A stretch of DNA of 64,000 nt from Pseudomonas wayambapalatensis (GCA_014268975.2 CP077096.1:2951501-3015500); one strand, 5' to 3'. Positions 25,882-35,026 are shown, counted from the stretch's first letter. Notes: generated by a model not told the origin, from the letters alone. Made by a program: numbers and translations.

Positions 25882-26694
25882 TCAGTTCAAACCCAACTTC
25901 CCGCGCAAGGTCGACAAGTCTTCGGCCAAGGTATTGACCGGCCCGACCATGGCCTTGCGATCACGCTCGGCCACCTTGTCGTAGGACTGGAACCCGCCAT
26001 CCTTGGTCTTGTACTTGGCCAGCAGCGTGTTGACGGTGGCGAAGTTCTTGTCGACCTTGGCGACGAACGCCTTGTCCTGGGACTCCAGGTGGGTGCGGAA
26101 CAGCTCGAAGATCTTCTGTGCGCCATCGATGTTGCCCTGGAAGTCGTACAGGTCGGTGTGGCTGTAGCGATCCTCCTCACCCGAAACCTTGGTCGCGGCC
26201 ACTTCTTCGAGCAATGCTGCCGCACCGCCGACGACTTTTTCTGGCGGGAAGGTCAGGGTGGCAATACGGCCCTGCAGGTCTTTCACGTCGGCGATCAGCT
26301 TGTCGGCAATCGGGCCTTGGCCGTCGGTGGTGTTCTTGTCGAACAGCGCGTACTCCAGGCGATGGAAGCCGGTGAAGTCATCGGCCTCGACACCTTTTTC
26401 GTGATCGTCCACCCGCGAGTCGATGGCCGCGTCCAGGTCGCTGAACAGCTCGGCAATCGGCTCGACGGCTTCATAGTTGACCCGGGTCGTGGCATACAGC
26501 GCCTTGGCCCTGGCCAGGTCTCCCTTCTTCACCGCATTGGTGAACTGCTCGGTGTCGCTCACCAGCTGATCGACCTTCTCGGTGACATAGATCTTGTAGT
26601 CCGACACCGGCTGCACCAGGGTCAACGGGTCAACCGCAGCATTGGCCAACAGCGGGGCAAGCGTGAGCAACAGGGCGAGGCGGGTCTTGTTCAT
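25882..26694 (-). CDS. Imelysin/EfeM-like iron-uptake protein
   Basis: A 270-residue periplasmic protein with signal peptide MNKTRLALLLTLAPLLANA and an imelysin (peptidase M75) domain. The HxxE motif is in GFHRLEYALF, and RYSHTDLYDFQGNIDGAQK is typical of EfeO/EfeM. Unlike the longer EfeO encoded two genes upstream it has no cupredoxin domain. It is the last gene of the efeUOB operon, 30 bases after efeB. It probably binds ferric or ferrous iron for transfer to the EfeU permease. Confidence 0.88.
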   Translation of the reverse strand: MNKTRLALLLTLAPLLANAAVDPLTLVQPVSDYKIYVTEKVDQLVSDTEQFTNAVKKGDLARAKALYATTRVNYEAVEPIAELFSDLDAAIDSRVDDHEKGVEADDFTGFHRLEYALFDKNTTDGQGPIADKLIADVKDLQGRIATLTFPPEKVVGGAAALLEEVAATKVSGEEDRYSHTDLYDFQGNIDGAQKIFELFRTHLESQDKAFVAKVDKNFATVNTLLAKYKTKDGGFQSYDKVAERDRKAMVGPVNTLAEDLSTLRGKLGLN

Positions 26695-26724
26695 GGCGAT
26701 GTCCTGATCCGTTTCTGTGTCGTG

Positions 26725-28023
26725 TCATGCGGTTTTTATGGGTTTGGCAGCGTCGAGCAGCGAACGACCGATGAAATCGTGATCGTTCTTCACGCCGGGG
26801 AGGGCGAAGAAATACCCCCCTCCGACCGGCTTGATGTATTCCTCCAGCGGCTCGCCGTTGAGGCGGTTCTGGACGGTGATGAAGCCCTTCTCCAGGTCGG
26901 CCTGGTAGCAGATGAACAGCAGCCCCATATCCAGTTGCCCGTTCTTGTTCACACCACTGGAGTAGTTGAAGGGCCGGCGCAGGATCAGGTTGGGCTGGCT
27001 GGCCGCGGTGCGCGGATTGGCCAGGCGGATATGGGCGTCCAGGCGGGTCAGCTTGCCTTCCGGGTCCTTGGCGTAGTTGGGTACATCGGTTTCGCGCTGG
27101 CCGTCCATGGGCGCGCCGCTGGCCTTCTTGCGGCCGAAGATCGACTCCTGCTCCTGCAACGGCGTGCGGTCCCAGCGCTCGACCAGATTGCGGATGATCC
27201 GCACCACCTGGTAGGTGCCATCGATCGCCCAGGCGGGCTCATCGCCACGCTGTACCCAGACCAGCTGGTTCATCAGCGCCGCGTCGCTGGAGTCGGGGTT
27301 GGCCGAGCCGTCACGAAAGCCCAGGAAGTTACGCGCACTTTGCTCGGGCTCTGCAGCCTTGCGCGGTGCCTGCGGCGGCACCGAGCCTTCCTGTTTCCAG
27401 CGTACGTAGAGCAGGTCAGGCAGGTTCTTGATGATGTCGCGCAGGGCGTGGATGTTGGTGTCCGGCGCGTTGGAGCAGAACTGCAACCCCAGGTCGCCAT
27501 GGCAGCGCTCGGCTTCCAGCGCATCGTTGGGGAAGCCGAGCATGCGGCTCAGGCGCTTGGGCTTGGCACTGCTGAGGCCAAATCGCTCATCGAACAGTGA
27601 CTCGCCGACCGACACCGTGATGGTCAGGTTGTCTGGCGTGACTACCGGGCCGAGGATGCCCGAGTCCACAGGTGGCAGCTTCGGGTCGACCTGGGGGACT
27701 GGGCCGCCGGTCATCAGGAAGCGAATGCGCTGGTCCAGCGTGCGGAACAGGCGCTCGAGATCCTGCTGGTCCTGCGCCAGCACATCGAAGGAGACGAACA
27801 TCCCGGCGGTAGGACGCGGCGTCACCACCCCCGGTTGATGCTCGCCGATCCAGGCGTTGCGCTCTTGCGTGCGGTCGCTGTGCGGGGCTTCGGTGACCTT
27901 GGCCGGTGAGGGGGCGGCCAGCGCGTTGCCGGTGGCCATGGCGACGCCCGCCACACCAAGGCCAGCCAGCAGGCGGCGGCGCTCTTGGGATTGCGGGGCG
28001 TTACGGGTATCGCGGTCTGTCAT
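26725..28023 (-). CDS. efeB: Deferrochelatase/peroxidase EfeB (DyP-type)
   Basis: A 432-residue DyP-type haem peroxidase. The twin-arginine signal is SQERRRLLAGLGVAGVAMA, so it is exported folded by Tat. Conserved DyP features are DNLTITVSVGESLFDERFG and NFLGFRDGSANPD (the catalytic Asp of the GxxDG motif), then a C-terminal LRRPFNYSSG and MGLLFICYQADLEKGF. EfeB oxidises ferrous iron or releases iron from haem for import. It follows efeO with an 17-base gap. Confidence 0.93.
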   Translation of the reverse strand: MTDRDTRNAPQSQERRRLLAGLGVAGVAMATGNALAAPSPAKVTEAPHSDRTQERNAWIGEHQPGVVTPRPTAGMFVSFDVLAQDQQDLERLFRTLDQRIRFLMTGGPVPQVDPKLPPVDSGILGPVVTPDNLTITVSVGESLFDERFGLSSAKPKRLSRMLGFPNDALEAERCHGDLGLQFCSNAPDTNIHALRDIIKNLPDLLYVRWKQEGSVPPQAPRKAAEPEQSARNFLGFRDGSANPDSSDAALMNQLVWVQRGDEPAWAIDGTYQVVRIIRNLVERWDRTPLQEQESIFGRKKASGAPMDGQRETDVPNYAKDPEGKLTRLDAHIRLANPRTAASQPNLILRRPFNYSSGVNKNGQLDMGLLFICYQADLEKGFITVQNRLNGEPLEEYIKPVGGGYFFALPGVKNDHDFIGRSLLDAAKPIKTA

Positions 28024-28040
28024 CTGGGGCTCGCTTGTCT

Positions 28041-29249
28041 TTACTGGTCGGCCAGGCCAAGGGCCTGATCGATGGCCGCAATCGCATTGGCCAGTGCATC
28101 GGCATCGGCTGCGATCTGCTGTTTCTGCGCCTGCGGCACCTGGTCGTAGGGCATGTAGCCTTCGGCGCCGCGCAGGGCCTGCAGGTGCTGCTCGAACTGA
28201 GTCATGGCGCTATCGACTGCCGCCAACGGCTGGGAGCCGGTCCTGGCCAACAAGGGGCGCAGCAGATCGATCACTTTGCGCACACCTTCAAGGTTGGCGG
28301 CAAAGCCCTGCAGGTCGAGGTGGCTGTAGCGTTCCTCTTCGCCGCTGCTGCGGATCTGTGCAAGGTTGCGCAGGCTGCGCACGACCGCCTCGGTGAATTG
28401 CTGCGGCGCAATGGACTGGGCCAGCAGTTGCGTCTTGAGCTCGCCCAGGTCGGCCAGCAGCGCGTCGGCCACCGGTGTCAGCCCTTCGGTGGTGCGCTGT
28501 TGGAACAGGCTGTACTCGATGCGGTGCAGGCCCGCAAACGCCGGATCCTGCTCACGCTGCTCGAAGTAATCGGCGCGTGCATTGATCCGGTTGTCCAGCT
28601 CTGCCAGCCGCTGGCTGGCGGGGGCGATGCGCTGGTAGATCACCCGCGCGGCGCCATAGGCGGCTTGCGCCTGCTGCAGGTCGCCGGCCTGAATCGCGTC
28701 CTTGAGCGCCTGGCCTGCCCGCACCAGGGCGCTGCTCTGGCTGGCCAGGTAGACACGGTATTCGGACAGCGGCCCGATAAAGGCGGTCAGTGCGGGCCGC
28801 GCCTTGGCGGCCGCTTCGGAGGCGGCGGTCGGGGTGACGGTCAAACTGCCACGCGGGTTGCTGAGCAGGCCGCAGGTGATCGCGTAGCGACCCGGCTGCA
28901 ACGTGGCGTTGATCACCTGTGACAAGCCCGGCGCGATGTTCTCGCGTTCTTCGATCACCAGCACGCCATCGAGGATCTCCCACTCCACGGCGCGCTGGGA
29001 CTGGTTGACGATGCGGAAACTGTTGGGCCCGGCCGGGACGCTCAGGTCGTTCGGTTCGCACGCGTGATCGCGAATGGTGATCAGCGTTTCGTGCCCGGCG
29101 TTGGCCGCACGTCTGGCCTGGGCCTGGTGCGAGGCGTAGAAGAACACCAGGCCCGCACCGACCATCAACAGGGCACTGCCGGCAACCGCCAGGCGCAGTA
29201 CACGGGGGGAGGGGGGCTTGCCGGCGGCGCCGGTCTCGTGACTGGTCAT
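28041..29249 (-). CDS. efeO: EfeO, cupredoxin-imelysin iron-binding protein
   Basis: A 402-residue protein with an N-terminal membrane anchor or signal (ALLMVGAGLVFFYASH), a cupredoxin-like domain (about 40-125, HACEPNDLSVPAGPNSFRIVN) and a C-terminal imelysin domain with the HxxE motif in GLHRIEYSLF and RYSHLDLQGFAANLEG. EfeO passes iron to the EfeU permease in the periplasm. Its ATG lies two bases after the efeU stop. The normal efeUOB order is kept. Confidence 0.93.
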   Translation of the reverse strand: MTSHETGAAGKPPSPRVLRLAVAGSALLMVGAGLVFFYASHQAQARRAANAGHETLITIRDHACEPNDLSVPAGPNSFRIVNQSQRAVEWEILDGVLVIEERENIAPGLSQVINATLQPGRYAITCGLLSNPRGSLTVTPTAASEAAAKARPALTAFIGPLSEYRVYLASQSSALVRAGQALKDAIQAGDLQQAQAAYGAARVIYQRIAPASQRLAELDNRINARADYFEQREQDPAFAGLHRIEYSLFQQRTTEGLTPVADALLADLGELKTQLLAQSIAPQQFTEAVVRSLRNLAQIRSSGEEERYSHLDLQGFAANLEGVRKVIDLLRPLLARTGSQPLAAVDSAMTQFEQHLQALRGAEGYMPYDQVPQAQKQQIAADADALANAIAAIDQALGLADQ

Positions 29250-29251
29250 GC

Positions 29252-30091
29252 TTACCCTTGTTTCTGTGCAGCGTGGGAAGAAGGCTTGGCCGGCGCCGGC
29301 CAGAAGAACAGCACCAGCGCACCGACCAGATAGAGCAGGTAGGCCCCCAGGGTGCTCACTGTCGGGGTGTCCTGGTAACCGAACATCCCCGCCAGCACCG
29401 ATCCGGTCGGGCCATCCATCGGCAGGCTGTGGCTGATATCGAAGACAACCCCCTGCACCGCATTCCAGACCCCGGCCTCGTGCAGCGCCTGCACCGAGTT
29501 GGCGAGGATGCCCGCGGCCACCACGAGGATGAACAGGCCTGTCCAGCGGAAGAACTGCGCCAGGTTCAGGCGCAGGCTGCCGGAGTACAGCGCCACACCA
29601 ACCAGGATCGCCACCACCAGCCCAAGCAATGCGCCCAGGGGCGCCGCAGACCCTTCGCTCTGCTGGAACACCGCCAACAGGAAGAACACCGTCTCCAGGC
29701 CCTCGCGGGCGACGGCGAAGAACACCATGGCGATCAGCGCCCAGGCCTGGTGCTTCGAACCGCCGAGCGCGGCATCGAGCGAGACATGCAAATCATGCTT
29801 GATCGAGCGCGCCACTTTGCGCATCCACAGCACCATGCAGCTGAGGATCACCACCGCGACCAAGCCGACCAGCGCTTCGAAGAGTTCCTGCTGTTTCTGC
29901 GGGAACTCGCTGCTCATCAGCTCAAGGCCAGCGCCGACAAAAAGGGAGAGGGCTGCGGCGAGGAATACGCCGATCCACACGGCCGGCATCCACTGGCCAC
30001 GGCCGGTCTGGCGCAGATAGCTGGCAATGATGCCGACAATCAGCGCGGCTTCGATGCCCTCGCGGAGCATGATTAGGAAGGGGACTAGCAT
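29252..30091 (-). CDS. efeU: EfeU, FTR1-family iron permease
   Basis: A 279-residue membrane protein with seven likely helices. The iron-binding REGxE motifs are seen twice: MLREGIEAALIVG at the N-terminus and AREGLETVFFL near residue 125. This is the ferrous/ferric iron permease of the EfeUOB system. The ATG at 30091 follows GGGAG. A Fur box stands about 60 bases upstream, so the operon should be induced by iron starvation. Confidence 0.94.
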   Translation of the reverse strand: MLVPFLIMLREGIEAALIVGIIASYLRQTGRGQWMPAVWIGVFLAAALSLFVGAGLELMSSEFPQKQQELFEALVGLVAVVILSCMVLWMRKVARSIKHDLHVSLDAALGGSKHQAWALIAMVFFAVAREGLETVFFLLAVFQQSEGSAAPLGALLGLVVAILVGVALYSGSLRLNLAQFFRWTGLFILVVAAGILANSVQALHEAGVWNAVQGVVFDISHSLPMDGPTGSVLAGMFGYQDTPTVSTLGAYLLYLVGALVLFFWPAPAKPSSHAAQKQG

Positions 30092-30149
30092 GATTCTCCC
30101 GGGATGGCTGAAAGCATCGACCTCATGGCGAGGTCGCCGGGAAATCTAC

Positions 30150-30168
30150 TTCAATGAGAATCATTAGC
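30150..30168. promoter_or_regulatory. Putative Fur box of the efe operon
   Basis: TTCAATGAGAATCATTAGC matches the 19-base Fur consensus GATAATGATAATCATTATC at 14 positions, including the central AATGA-AATCATTA. It lies 59 bases upstream of efeU. Confidence 0.75.
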
Positions 30169-30270
30169 GCATGTGAATAATATTTTAACTTTTGCCATGT
30201 CCTCCCTGCCCAGGCTCGGGGAAATGGGCGTTGCAAGGCTGGAGTACAAATGTGCTCAACCGCGATTGCC

Positions 30271-30590
30271 ATGCTCAATGAAAGAACGCTGAGGGCGATT
30301 GACCACTTCCCTACCAGAATCGACCAGTTGAAAAGCGTGCGTCGCCAATCACCGCTGCTTGACCAGAGCCGCAAGGAAAATTCCGCCGAACACTCCTGGT
30401 GTACGCGTTGATCCTCAACGAGCATGCCAGCGGGGCAGTGGACAGCAACCGGGTCATTCGCATGCTGCTCCTGCACGACATCGTGGAGATCGACGTCGGC
30501 GACTTCCCCATTCATGGAGGCTCGTCCAGCCAGTTGCAGGCTCAGCTGGAAGCGGAGGCTGCGCAGCCACTGTGGCTGCGCTGTCAGTAG
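30271..30590 (+). pseudogene. Broken HD-domain (5'-deoxynucleotidase-like) hydrolase
   Basis: From 30271 the plus strand encodes MLNERTLRAIDHFPTRIDQLK, then QSPLLDQSRKENSAEHSW with the first HD-family histidine, and stops at 30409-30411. In another frame from 30399 it continues VYALILNEHASGAVDSNRVI, then MLLLHDIVEIDVGDFP with the paired His-Asp, ending early at 30590. About five residues are missing at the junction, so a small deletion caused a frameshift. The C-terminal half is also lost, probably at a junction next to gntT. Family: HD superfamily of the YfbR-like kind. Confidence 0.72.
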
Positions 30591-30594
30591 CCGC

Positions 30595-31965
30595 TTACTG
30601 GAACCATTGCCACAGCAGCAGGGTGCCGACCAGCCCGACCACCGAGACGATGGTCTGCAGCACCGACCACACCCAGATCGTCTGCTTGAGCTGCAGCCCG
30701 AAGTACTCGCGCACCATCCAGAATCCGGCATCGTTGACATGACAGAAGAACACCGAGCCGGCACCGATGGCCAGTGCCACCAGCGAACTCTGGGTGGTCG
30801 CCAGGCCGGCCATCAATGGCGCGAGAATACCGGCAGTGGTGGTGGTCGCAACGGTAGCCGAACCCGTCGCCTGGCGCAGCGCCACCGCGATCAGCCAGGC
30901 CAACAGCACGTACGATAGGTGCGCGCCGCTGGCCACCTTGCTGATGGTGTCGCTGATTCCGGCTTCGAGCAGGGTCTGTTTCAGCCCACCACCGGCGCCG
31001 ATGGTCAACAACAGCACGGCGATCGGCGCCAGGCTCTTGCGCAGCACGCTGCCGACCTGGTCACGGGCCATACCGATCGACCAGCCCAGGCAGATCACCG
31101 CAGCGATCACCGCCAGGCCCAGGGCAATCAGTGGCTCGCCAAGAAACTTGAGGGTCAGCGCCAGGGTGCTTTGCGGTGCCAGGGCGATCTTGGCCAGCGT
31201 GCTGCCCAGCATCAGCAGCACTGGCAGCAGGATAATCAGCAGCGATACGGCAAAACTCGGCTTGCGCCGGATCTCGACCTTGGCAGTGAACAGCGCACCC
31301 AGTTCGGCGGGCTCCTGTACATCCAGGCGTTTCGACAGCCAGATACCATACAGCGGGCCGGCGAGGATCACCGCCGGCACGGCGATGCACAGGCCCAGCA
31401 GCATGGTCATCCCCAAGTCTGCATGCAGGGCGCTGACCGCGATCAGCGGCCCCGGGTGGGGAGGCATCAAGGCGTGCAGGGTGGTCATCCCGGCCAGCGC
31501 CGGGATCGCCACCTTGAGCAGCGGCTGTTCAGACTGGCGGGCGATGACGAAGATCACCGGCACCATCAGCACCAGGCCGACCTCGAAGAACAGCGGCAAG
31601 CCGATGACCATCGCCACCAGCGCCATCACCCAGGGCAGCGCCTTGCCGCGGGCATGGCGCAACAGGGTAGAGGCAATACGGTCGGCGGCCCCGGACTCGG
31701 CCATCAGCGCGCCCAGCATCGCGCCCAGGGCAATGATGATCCCGGCCTCGCCCAGCAGGCTGCCGGCGCCCTTGCCGAAGGCTTTGGCTACTTCTTCTGG
31801 TTGCAGGGCCGCGCCCAGGCCCGCCACGAAGGTGCCGATCAGGATCGATAGGAAGGGTGGTAGCTTGGTGACGCTGATGAGCACGATGATGCTGGCAATG
31901 GCCGCCAGGCAACAGAGCACCAGGCGGGTGTCGTGGGCAAGCCACGTGGCATGAGAAAGATCCAA
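30595..31965 (-). CDS. gntT: Gluconate permease, GntP family
   Basis: A 456-residue membrane protein of the GntP family, gluconate:H+ symporters. Typical segments are LPPFLSILIGTFVAGLGAAL, GEAGIIIALGAMLGALMAES, ALMPPHPGPLIAVSALHAD and the ending GAGSVFFCHVNDAGFWMVRE. No gluconokinase gene is adjacent here. The gene stands alone between the HD pseudogene and a peroxiredoxin. The family match is strong; the exact sugar acid is less sure. Confidence 0.9.
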   Translation of the reverse strand: MDLSHATWLAHDTRLVLCCLAAIASIIVLISVTKLPPFLSILIGTFVAGLGAALQPEEVAKAFGKGAGSLLGEAGIIIALGAMLGALMAESGAADRIASTLLRHARGKALPWVMALVAMVIGLPLFFEVGLVLMVPVIFVIARQSEQPLLKVAIPALAGMTTLHALMPPHPGPLIAVSALHADLGMTMLLGLCIAVPAVILAGPLYGIWLSKRLDVQEPAELGALFTAKVEIRRKPSFAVSLLIILLPVLLMLGSTLAKIALAPQSTLALTLKFLGEPLIALGLAVIAAVICLGWSIGMARDQVGSVLRKSLAPIAVLLLTIGAGGGLKQTLLEAGISDTISKVASGAHLSYVLLAWLIAVALRQATGSATVATTTTAGILAPLMAGLATTQSSLVALAIGAGSVFFCHVNDAGFWMVREYFGLQLKQTIWVWSVLQTIVSVVGLVGTLLLWQWFQ

Positions 31966-32171
31966 CGGAAACCCCTTCTTGTAATGTCTTGTTACGTGTT
32001 TGGAAGGAATATACCCGATGGATTCATATAGACGACTAGCTGATCCGGTTTTTCAGGGCTGGAACACATGAAAGTTTTTTCAGAAACCGCGTAACCCTGC
32101 ATCCTTGCCGCAAACCTGCTAAAACAGGCCGCCGCGCTCTGCGCAGCAGCCCCACCACCGAGGAGAGACCC

Positions 32172-32684
32172 ATGATCAAGACCGGCGATTCACTGCCTGA
32201 CATCAGGCTGTACGGCTACAGCAACGGGGAGGGCGCCTGTGCGATCGGCCCGAATGCCTTTTCCATCCTCGAGCGCTGCAAGCAACGCAAACTGGTGATT
32301 TTCGCCTTGCCCGGCGCCTTCACACCCACTTGCTCCGAGCGTCACGTCCCCGGCTATGTCGCTGCGGCCGATGCGCTCTTTACTGCGGGTATCGACGAAA
32401 TCCTCTGCGTTTCCGTCAACGATGCCTTCGTCATGAATGCCTGGGGAAACAGCCTGCAGGTGGGCGATGCGGTGAAGATGATCGGCGATGGCAATGGCGA
32501 ATTCGCCAAAGCCCTGGGCTTGAGCCAGGACCTGACGGCCCGCGGCATGGGCCATCGTTCCCAGCGTTACGCGATGCTGGTCGAAGATGGCGTGGTCAAG
32601 CACCTCGCGGTCGAGGCGCCCGGCAAGTTCGAGGTCAGCGATGCCCAGAGCATGTTGAAGTGGGTTCAACAGCTCAGCGTTTAG
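32172..32684 (+). CDS. Peroxiredoxin, Prx5/AhpC-TSA family
   Basis: A 170-residue thiol peroxidase of the Prx5 group. The active site reads FALPGAFTPTCSERHVPGY with the peroxidatic cysteine, and the conserved arginine comes later in RSQRYAMLVEDG. Such enzymes reduce hydrogen peroxide and alkyl hydroperoxides using glutathione/glutaredoxin or thioredoxin. GAGGAGAG just upstream gives a strong ribosome site. Monocistronic by position. Confidence 0.92.
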   Translation: MIKTGDSLPDIRLYGYSNGEGACAIGPNAFSILERCKQRKLVIFALPGAFTPTCSERHVPGYVAAADALFTAGIDEILCVSVNDAFVMNAWGNSLQVGDAVKMIGDGNGEFAKALGLSQDLTARGMGHRSQRYAMLVEDGVVKHLAVEAPGKFEVSDAQSMLKWVQQLSV

Positions 32685-32731
32685 CCGTTTGCGGCCCACA
32701 CGTTCATGATGAGCGCCCTGCGCCAATTGCC

Positions 32732-32747
32732 GTAGGAAATTTCCTAC
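32732..32747. promoter_or_regulatory. GTAGGAAATTTCCTAC palindrome (copy 1)
   Basis: A perfect 16-base palindrome 65 bases before the lipoprotein start, followed directly by ATAAAT, a possible -10 element. It contains inverted TTTCCTA heptads like those bound by BvgA/RcsB-class regulators. Two near-copies exist at 47866 and 48012. Confidence 0.6.
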
Positions 32748-32811
32748 ATAAATAGCGCTCAGCCGTAGAGAAGATTCCCCTCGGCCATAGTGGCCTAATC
32801 GGGAGTGTTTT

Positions 32812-33306
32812 ATGTGGGCACGTAATATTCAATTTGCATCGGCGATGCTTGCTGTCGCCTTGCTCAACGGCTGCGCCTCTATCATTGGTGACTCAAAGTA
32901 TCCGGTTACTATTGCCAGTACTCCGCCGGAGGCATCTTTCGATATTGTGAACAGGTCGGGGCAGGTCATCTACAACGGCGTTACGCCTACGGTTGTCACC
33001 CTGCAGTCGGGTGAACGCTACTTCCGCGGTGAAACCTACACGCTGCGGTTCAAGAAAGAGGGATACCCTGACAGGCAGGTTGAGCTCGACTCGAGTGTCA
33101 GTGGATGGTACTGGGGGAACCTTCTGTTAGGGGGCGTCGTCGGTATGCTGATTGTCGACCCTATTACCGGAGCCATGTACAAGCTGCCAGATCGCGTCTC
33201 TACAGACATGGGAGCAAAAGTAAGCACCGCCCCTAACCCACTGCAGATATCGACAGTCGATGATTTGAGCCCCGAGCAGCGAGCCCAACTGGTACAGATC
33301 AAATAA
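32812..33306 (+). CDS. Lipoprotein with PEGA-like domain
   Basis: A 164-residue lipoprotein. The signal peptide ends in a lipobox ALLNGC, so the mature protein begins at a lipidated cysteine. The mature part has TIASTPPEASFDIVNRSGQV and GVTPTVVTLQ, a PEGA-like beta sandwich pattern, then a glycine-rich hydrophobic segment LLLGGVVGMLIVDP. Function unknown. Its promoter carries the same palindrome as the regulators of the fimbrial island, so it may be part of that regulon. Confidence 0.75.
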   Translation: MWARNIQFASAMLAVALLNGCASIIGDSKYPVTIASTPPEASFDIVNRSGQVIYNGVTPTVVTLQSGERYFRGETYTLRFKKEGYPDRQVELDSSVSGWYWGNLLLGGVVGMLIVDPITGAMYKLPDRVSTDMGAKVSTAPNPLQISTVDDLSPEQRAQLVQIK

Positions 33307-33663
33307 GGACCTTTAGCTCGGTGCAGCGTCGTTCCTGTGCGGATTGGATGACGGTGCTCAGGGCTTGGGCTGGGCGGCGCTGATAGCGCTGGCCCTGCCC
33401 ACCACCAATGGCCTGCGCGGAGAGATACTTGGACGTGGTCCAGCACTTGCGACGCATTGCACAGGGCCTGATTGATTGAAGGACGATCGGCAAATTCAGC
33501 GTTTGCCGAACACCTGGAGAACCGAAAATCAAAAACAAGATGCTTCTTCCGCCCGCCCAAGATGCCTCTTGTTCAGCTCTCGCCCCCACGATTCATACAA
33601 TTTCCTTGCGCTAAATCAAGGCGCTATCTGCCTGATCCAACACTGCAAGGAAGTTTTATCCCA
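33307..33663. other. Intergenic stretch before the first fimbrial operon
   Basis: No gene recognised. It should hold the promoter of the fimbrial subunit gene, but none of the GTAGGAAATTTCCTAC palindromes found elsewhere in the island is present here. Several short frames have no recognisable content. Confidence 0.4.
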
Positions 33664-34254
33664 ATGAAAGCAATTAAGTTTCTGATGCTCGCTTCGGCCG
33701 CGTGCGCTATCTCCAGCACCGCCATGGCAGCGGACGGCACCATCAACTTTACCGGGGAAATCGTCGCGGCTTCTTGCGTCGCTTCGGCCGGTGCGGGCTC
33801 CACCGTAGGTGGCGGTCCTGGCAAGCAGATCGTCGACGTGAACCTCGGCAAGGTGAGCATGGACGCCATCAACGGGGCAGGCGAAGGCAACATCGCTGCG
33901 GGCACCGCCATCAACCTCAACCTGGACTGTGGCAACACCGCCGCAGGCCTGACCACCATCAAATTCGGTTTCGATCCGATGTCCGGCTCGGGCGTAGATC
34001 CGAACAACAATAGCCTGCTGAAGATCACCGGCACCGCTGAAGGTGTGGGCATCGGCATGTTCGACGACAGCAACAAGCTGCTCAACATGTCCGGCAACGA
34101 GCAGTATTCCGCTCCGTTGATCGTAGAGGGTGAAGGCTCAGAGGCCAAGTACTCCGCCAACATGCGCCTGCGTGCTTCGTACGTGGGTAACGGCGCCAAG
34201 CTCAAGCCCGGCACAGCGAACGGCACCCTGCCGTTCACGCTGACCTACGAGTAA
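33664..34254 (+). CDS. Fimbrial major subunit (chaperone-usher type), locus 1
   Basis: A 196-residue pilin with signal peptide MKAIKFLMLASAACAISSTAMAA, the donor-strand region DGTINFTGEIVAASCVA with the first disulfide cysteine, the second cysteine in LNLDCGNT, and a C-terminal beta-strand ending LPFTLTYE recognised by chaperones. It heads an operon with chaperone and usher genes. A hairpin right after the gene likely raises subunit over chaperone/usher level. Confidence 0.9.
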   Translation: MKAIKFLMLASAACAISSTAMAADGTINFTGEIVAASCVASAGAGSTVGGGPGKQIVDVNLGKVSMDAINGAGEGNIAAGTAINLNLDCGNTAAGLTTIKFGFDPMSGSGVDPNNNSLLKITGTAEGVGIGMFDDSNKLLNMSGNEQYSAPLIVEGEGSEAKYSANMRLRASYVGNGAKLKPGTANGTLPFTLTYE

Positions 34255-34266
34255 TCGTTCCCAAGA

Positions 34267-34293
34267 GAGGGGGACGCATCCCCCCTCGCTTTT
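34267..34293 (+). terminator. Attenuator between pilin and chaperone, locus 1
   Basis: GAGGGGGA pairs with TCCCCCCTC (one bulge), loop CGCA, followed by GCTTTT. It lies 12 bases after the subunit stop and 14 before the chaperone start. Partial termination here would favour subunit expression. Confidence 0.6.
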
Positions 34294-34306
34294 CTGCGAG
34301 TCACTG

Positions 34307-35026
34307 ATGAATACCGGTCACTTTGTTCGAATCTATCTCTTTTTAATGCTGATGATGACCTCTAGCGTTTCTCTCGCCGGCATACAGGTCGGTGGTACCC
34401 GTGTGATCTTCCCTGCGTCGGATCATGAAGCCTCGCTTCAAGTTCGTAATGAGGGCACCGACGACATCATGATCCAGTCGTGGATCGAAGCTGGCCCGGA
34501 ACAGGCCGATCGCGATATCCCGTTTGCGATCACACCTTCCCTGGCCCGACTGAGTCACCGCAAACAACAGATGTTGCGTATCTTCTATCAAGGCAAAGGG
34601 TTGCCCGAAGACCGTGAGTCGGTGCTCTGGGTGTGCGTGCAGGAAATTCCTCAAGTCAGCGAACTGGATAATACGCTGCAAGTTGCCTTTCGCCAGCGCT
34701 TGAAGTTGTTCTATCGCCCCAATGGCTTGCCAGGCACCGCTGACGAAGCGGCCAGCACCCTGAAATGGAACATTCTGAAGACAGCCGGCAAAACTATTTT
34801 GCTGGCAACCAACGATTCTGCCTTTCACGTGTCCTTCGCCAAAATCGCGATTGTTGCGGGCAACAAGGAGTACGCCGTCGAGCCAACCATGGTTGGCCCA
34901 CACGATGCCCAGAGAATGGCCATCAAGGACATGCCTGCAACAGCCGGTGGTGAGGCGGCGATCGCCTGGGAGTCCATCAATGACTACGGCGCACTGATCG
35001 AGCACAAAGCCTCCATCAAGTTCTGA
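34307..35026 (+). CDS. Periplasmic fimbrial chaperone, locus 1
   Basis: A 239-residue PapD-like chaperone. Signal peptide to about residue 25 (LMMTSSVSLA), then GIQVGGTRVIFPASDHEASLQV, the first strand with the conserved Arg. The motif PFAITPSLARLSHRKQQMLR holds the subunit-binding basic residue, and FYQGKGLPEDRESVLWVCVQ is the family signature. The second domain contains the usual LKLFYRPNGL. It assists folding of pilins in the periplasm and passes them to the usher encoded next. Confidence 0.92.
   Translation: MNTGHFVRIYLFLMLMMTSSVSLAGIQVGGTRVIFPASDHEASLQVRNEGTDDIMIQSWIEAGPEQADRDIPFAITPSLARLSHRKQQMLRIFYQGKGLPEDRESVLWVCVQEIPQVSELDNTLQVAFRQRLKLFYRPNGLPGTADEAASTLKWNILKTAGKTILLATNDSAFHVSFAKIAIVAGNKEYAVEPTMVGPHDAQRMAIKDMPATAGGEAAIAWESINDYGALIEHKASIKF

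Noticed and set aside
30123..30764. Minus-strand frame overlapping the Fur box region, the HD pseudogene and the gntT end
   Set aside because: It covers the end of gntT in another frame and runs antisense to the HD remnant; no family pattern.
33307..33663. Possible transposase remnant before the first pilin gene
   Set aside because: Several short peptides were read in all frames, none matched a family I could name.
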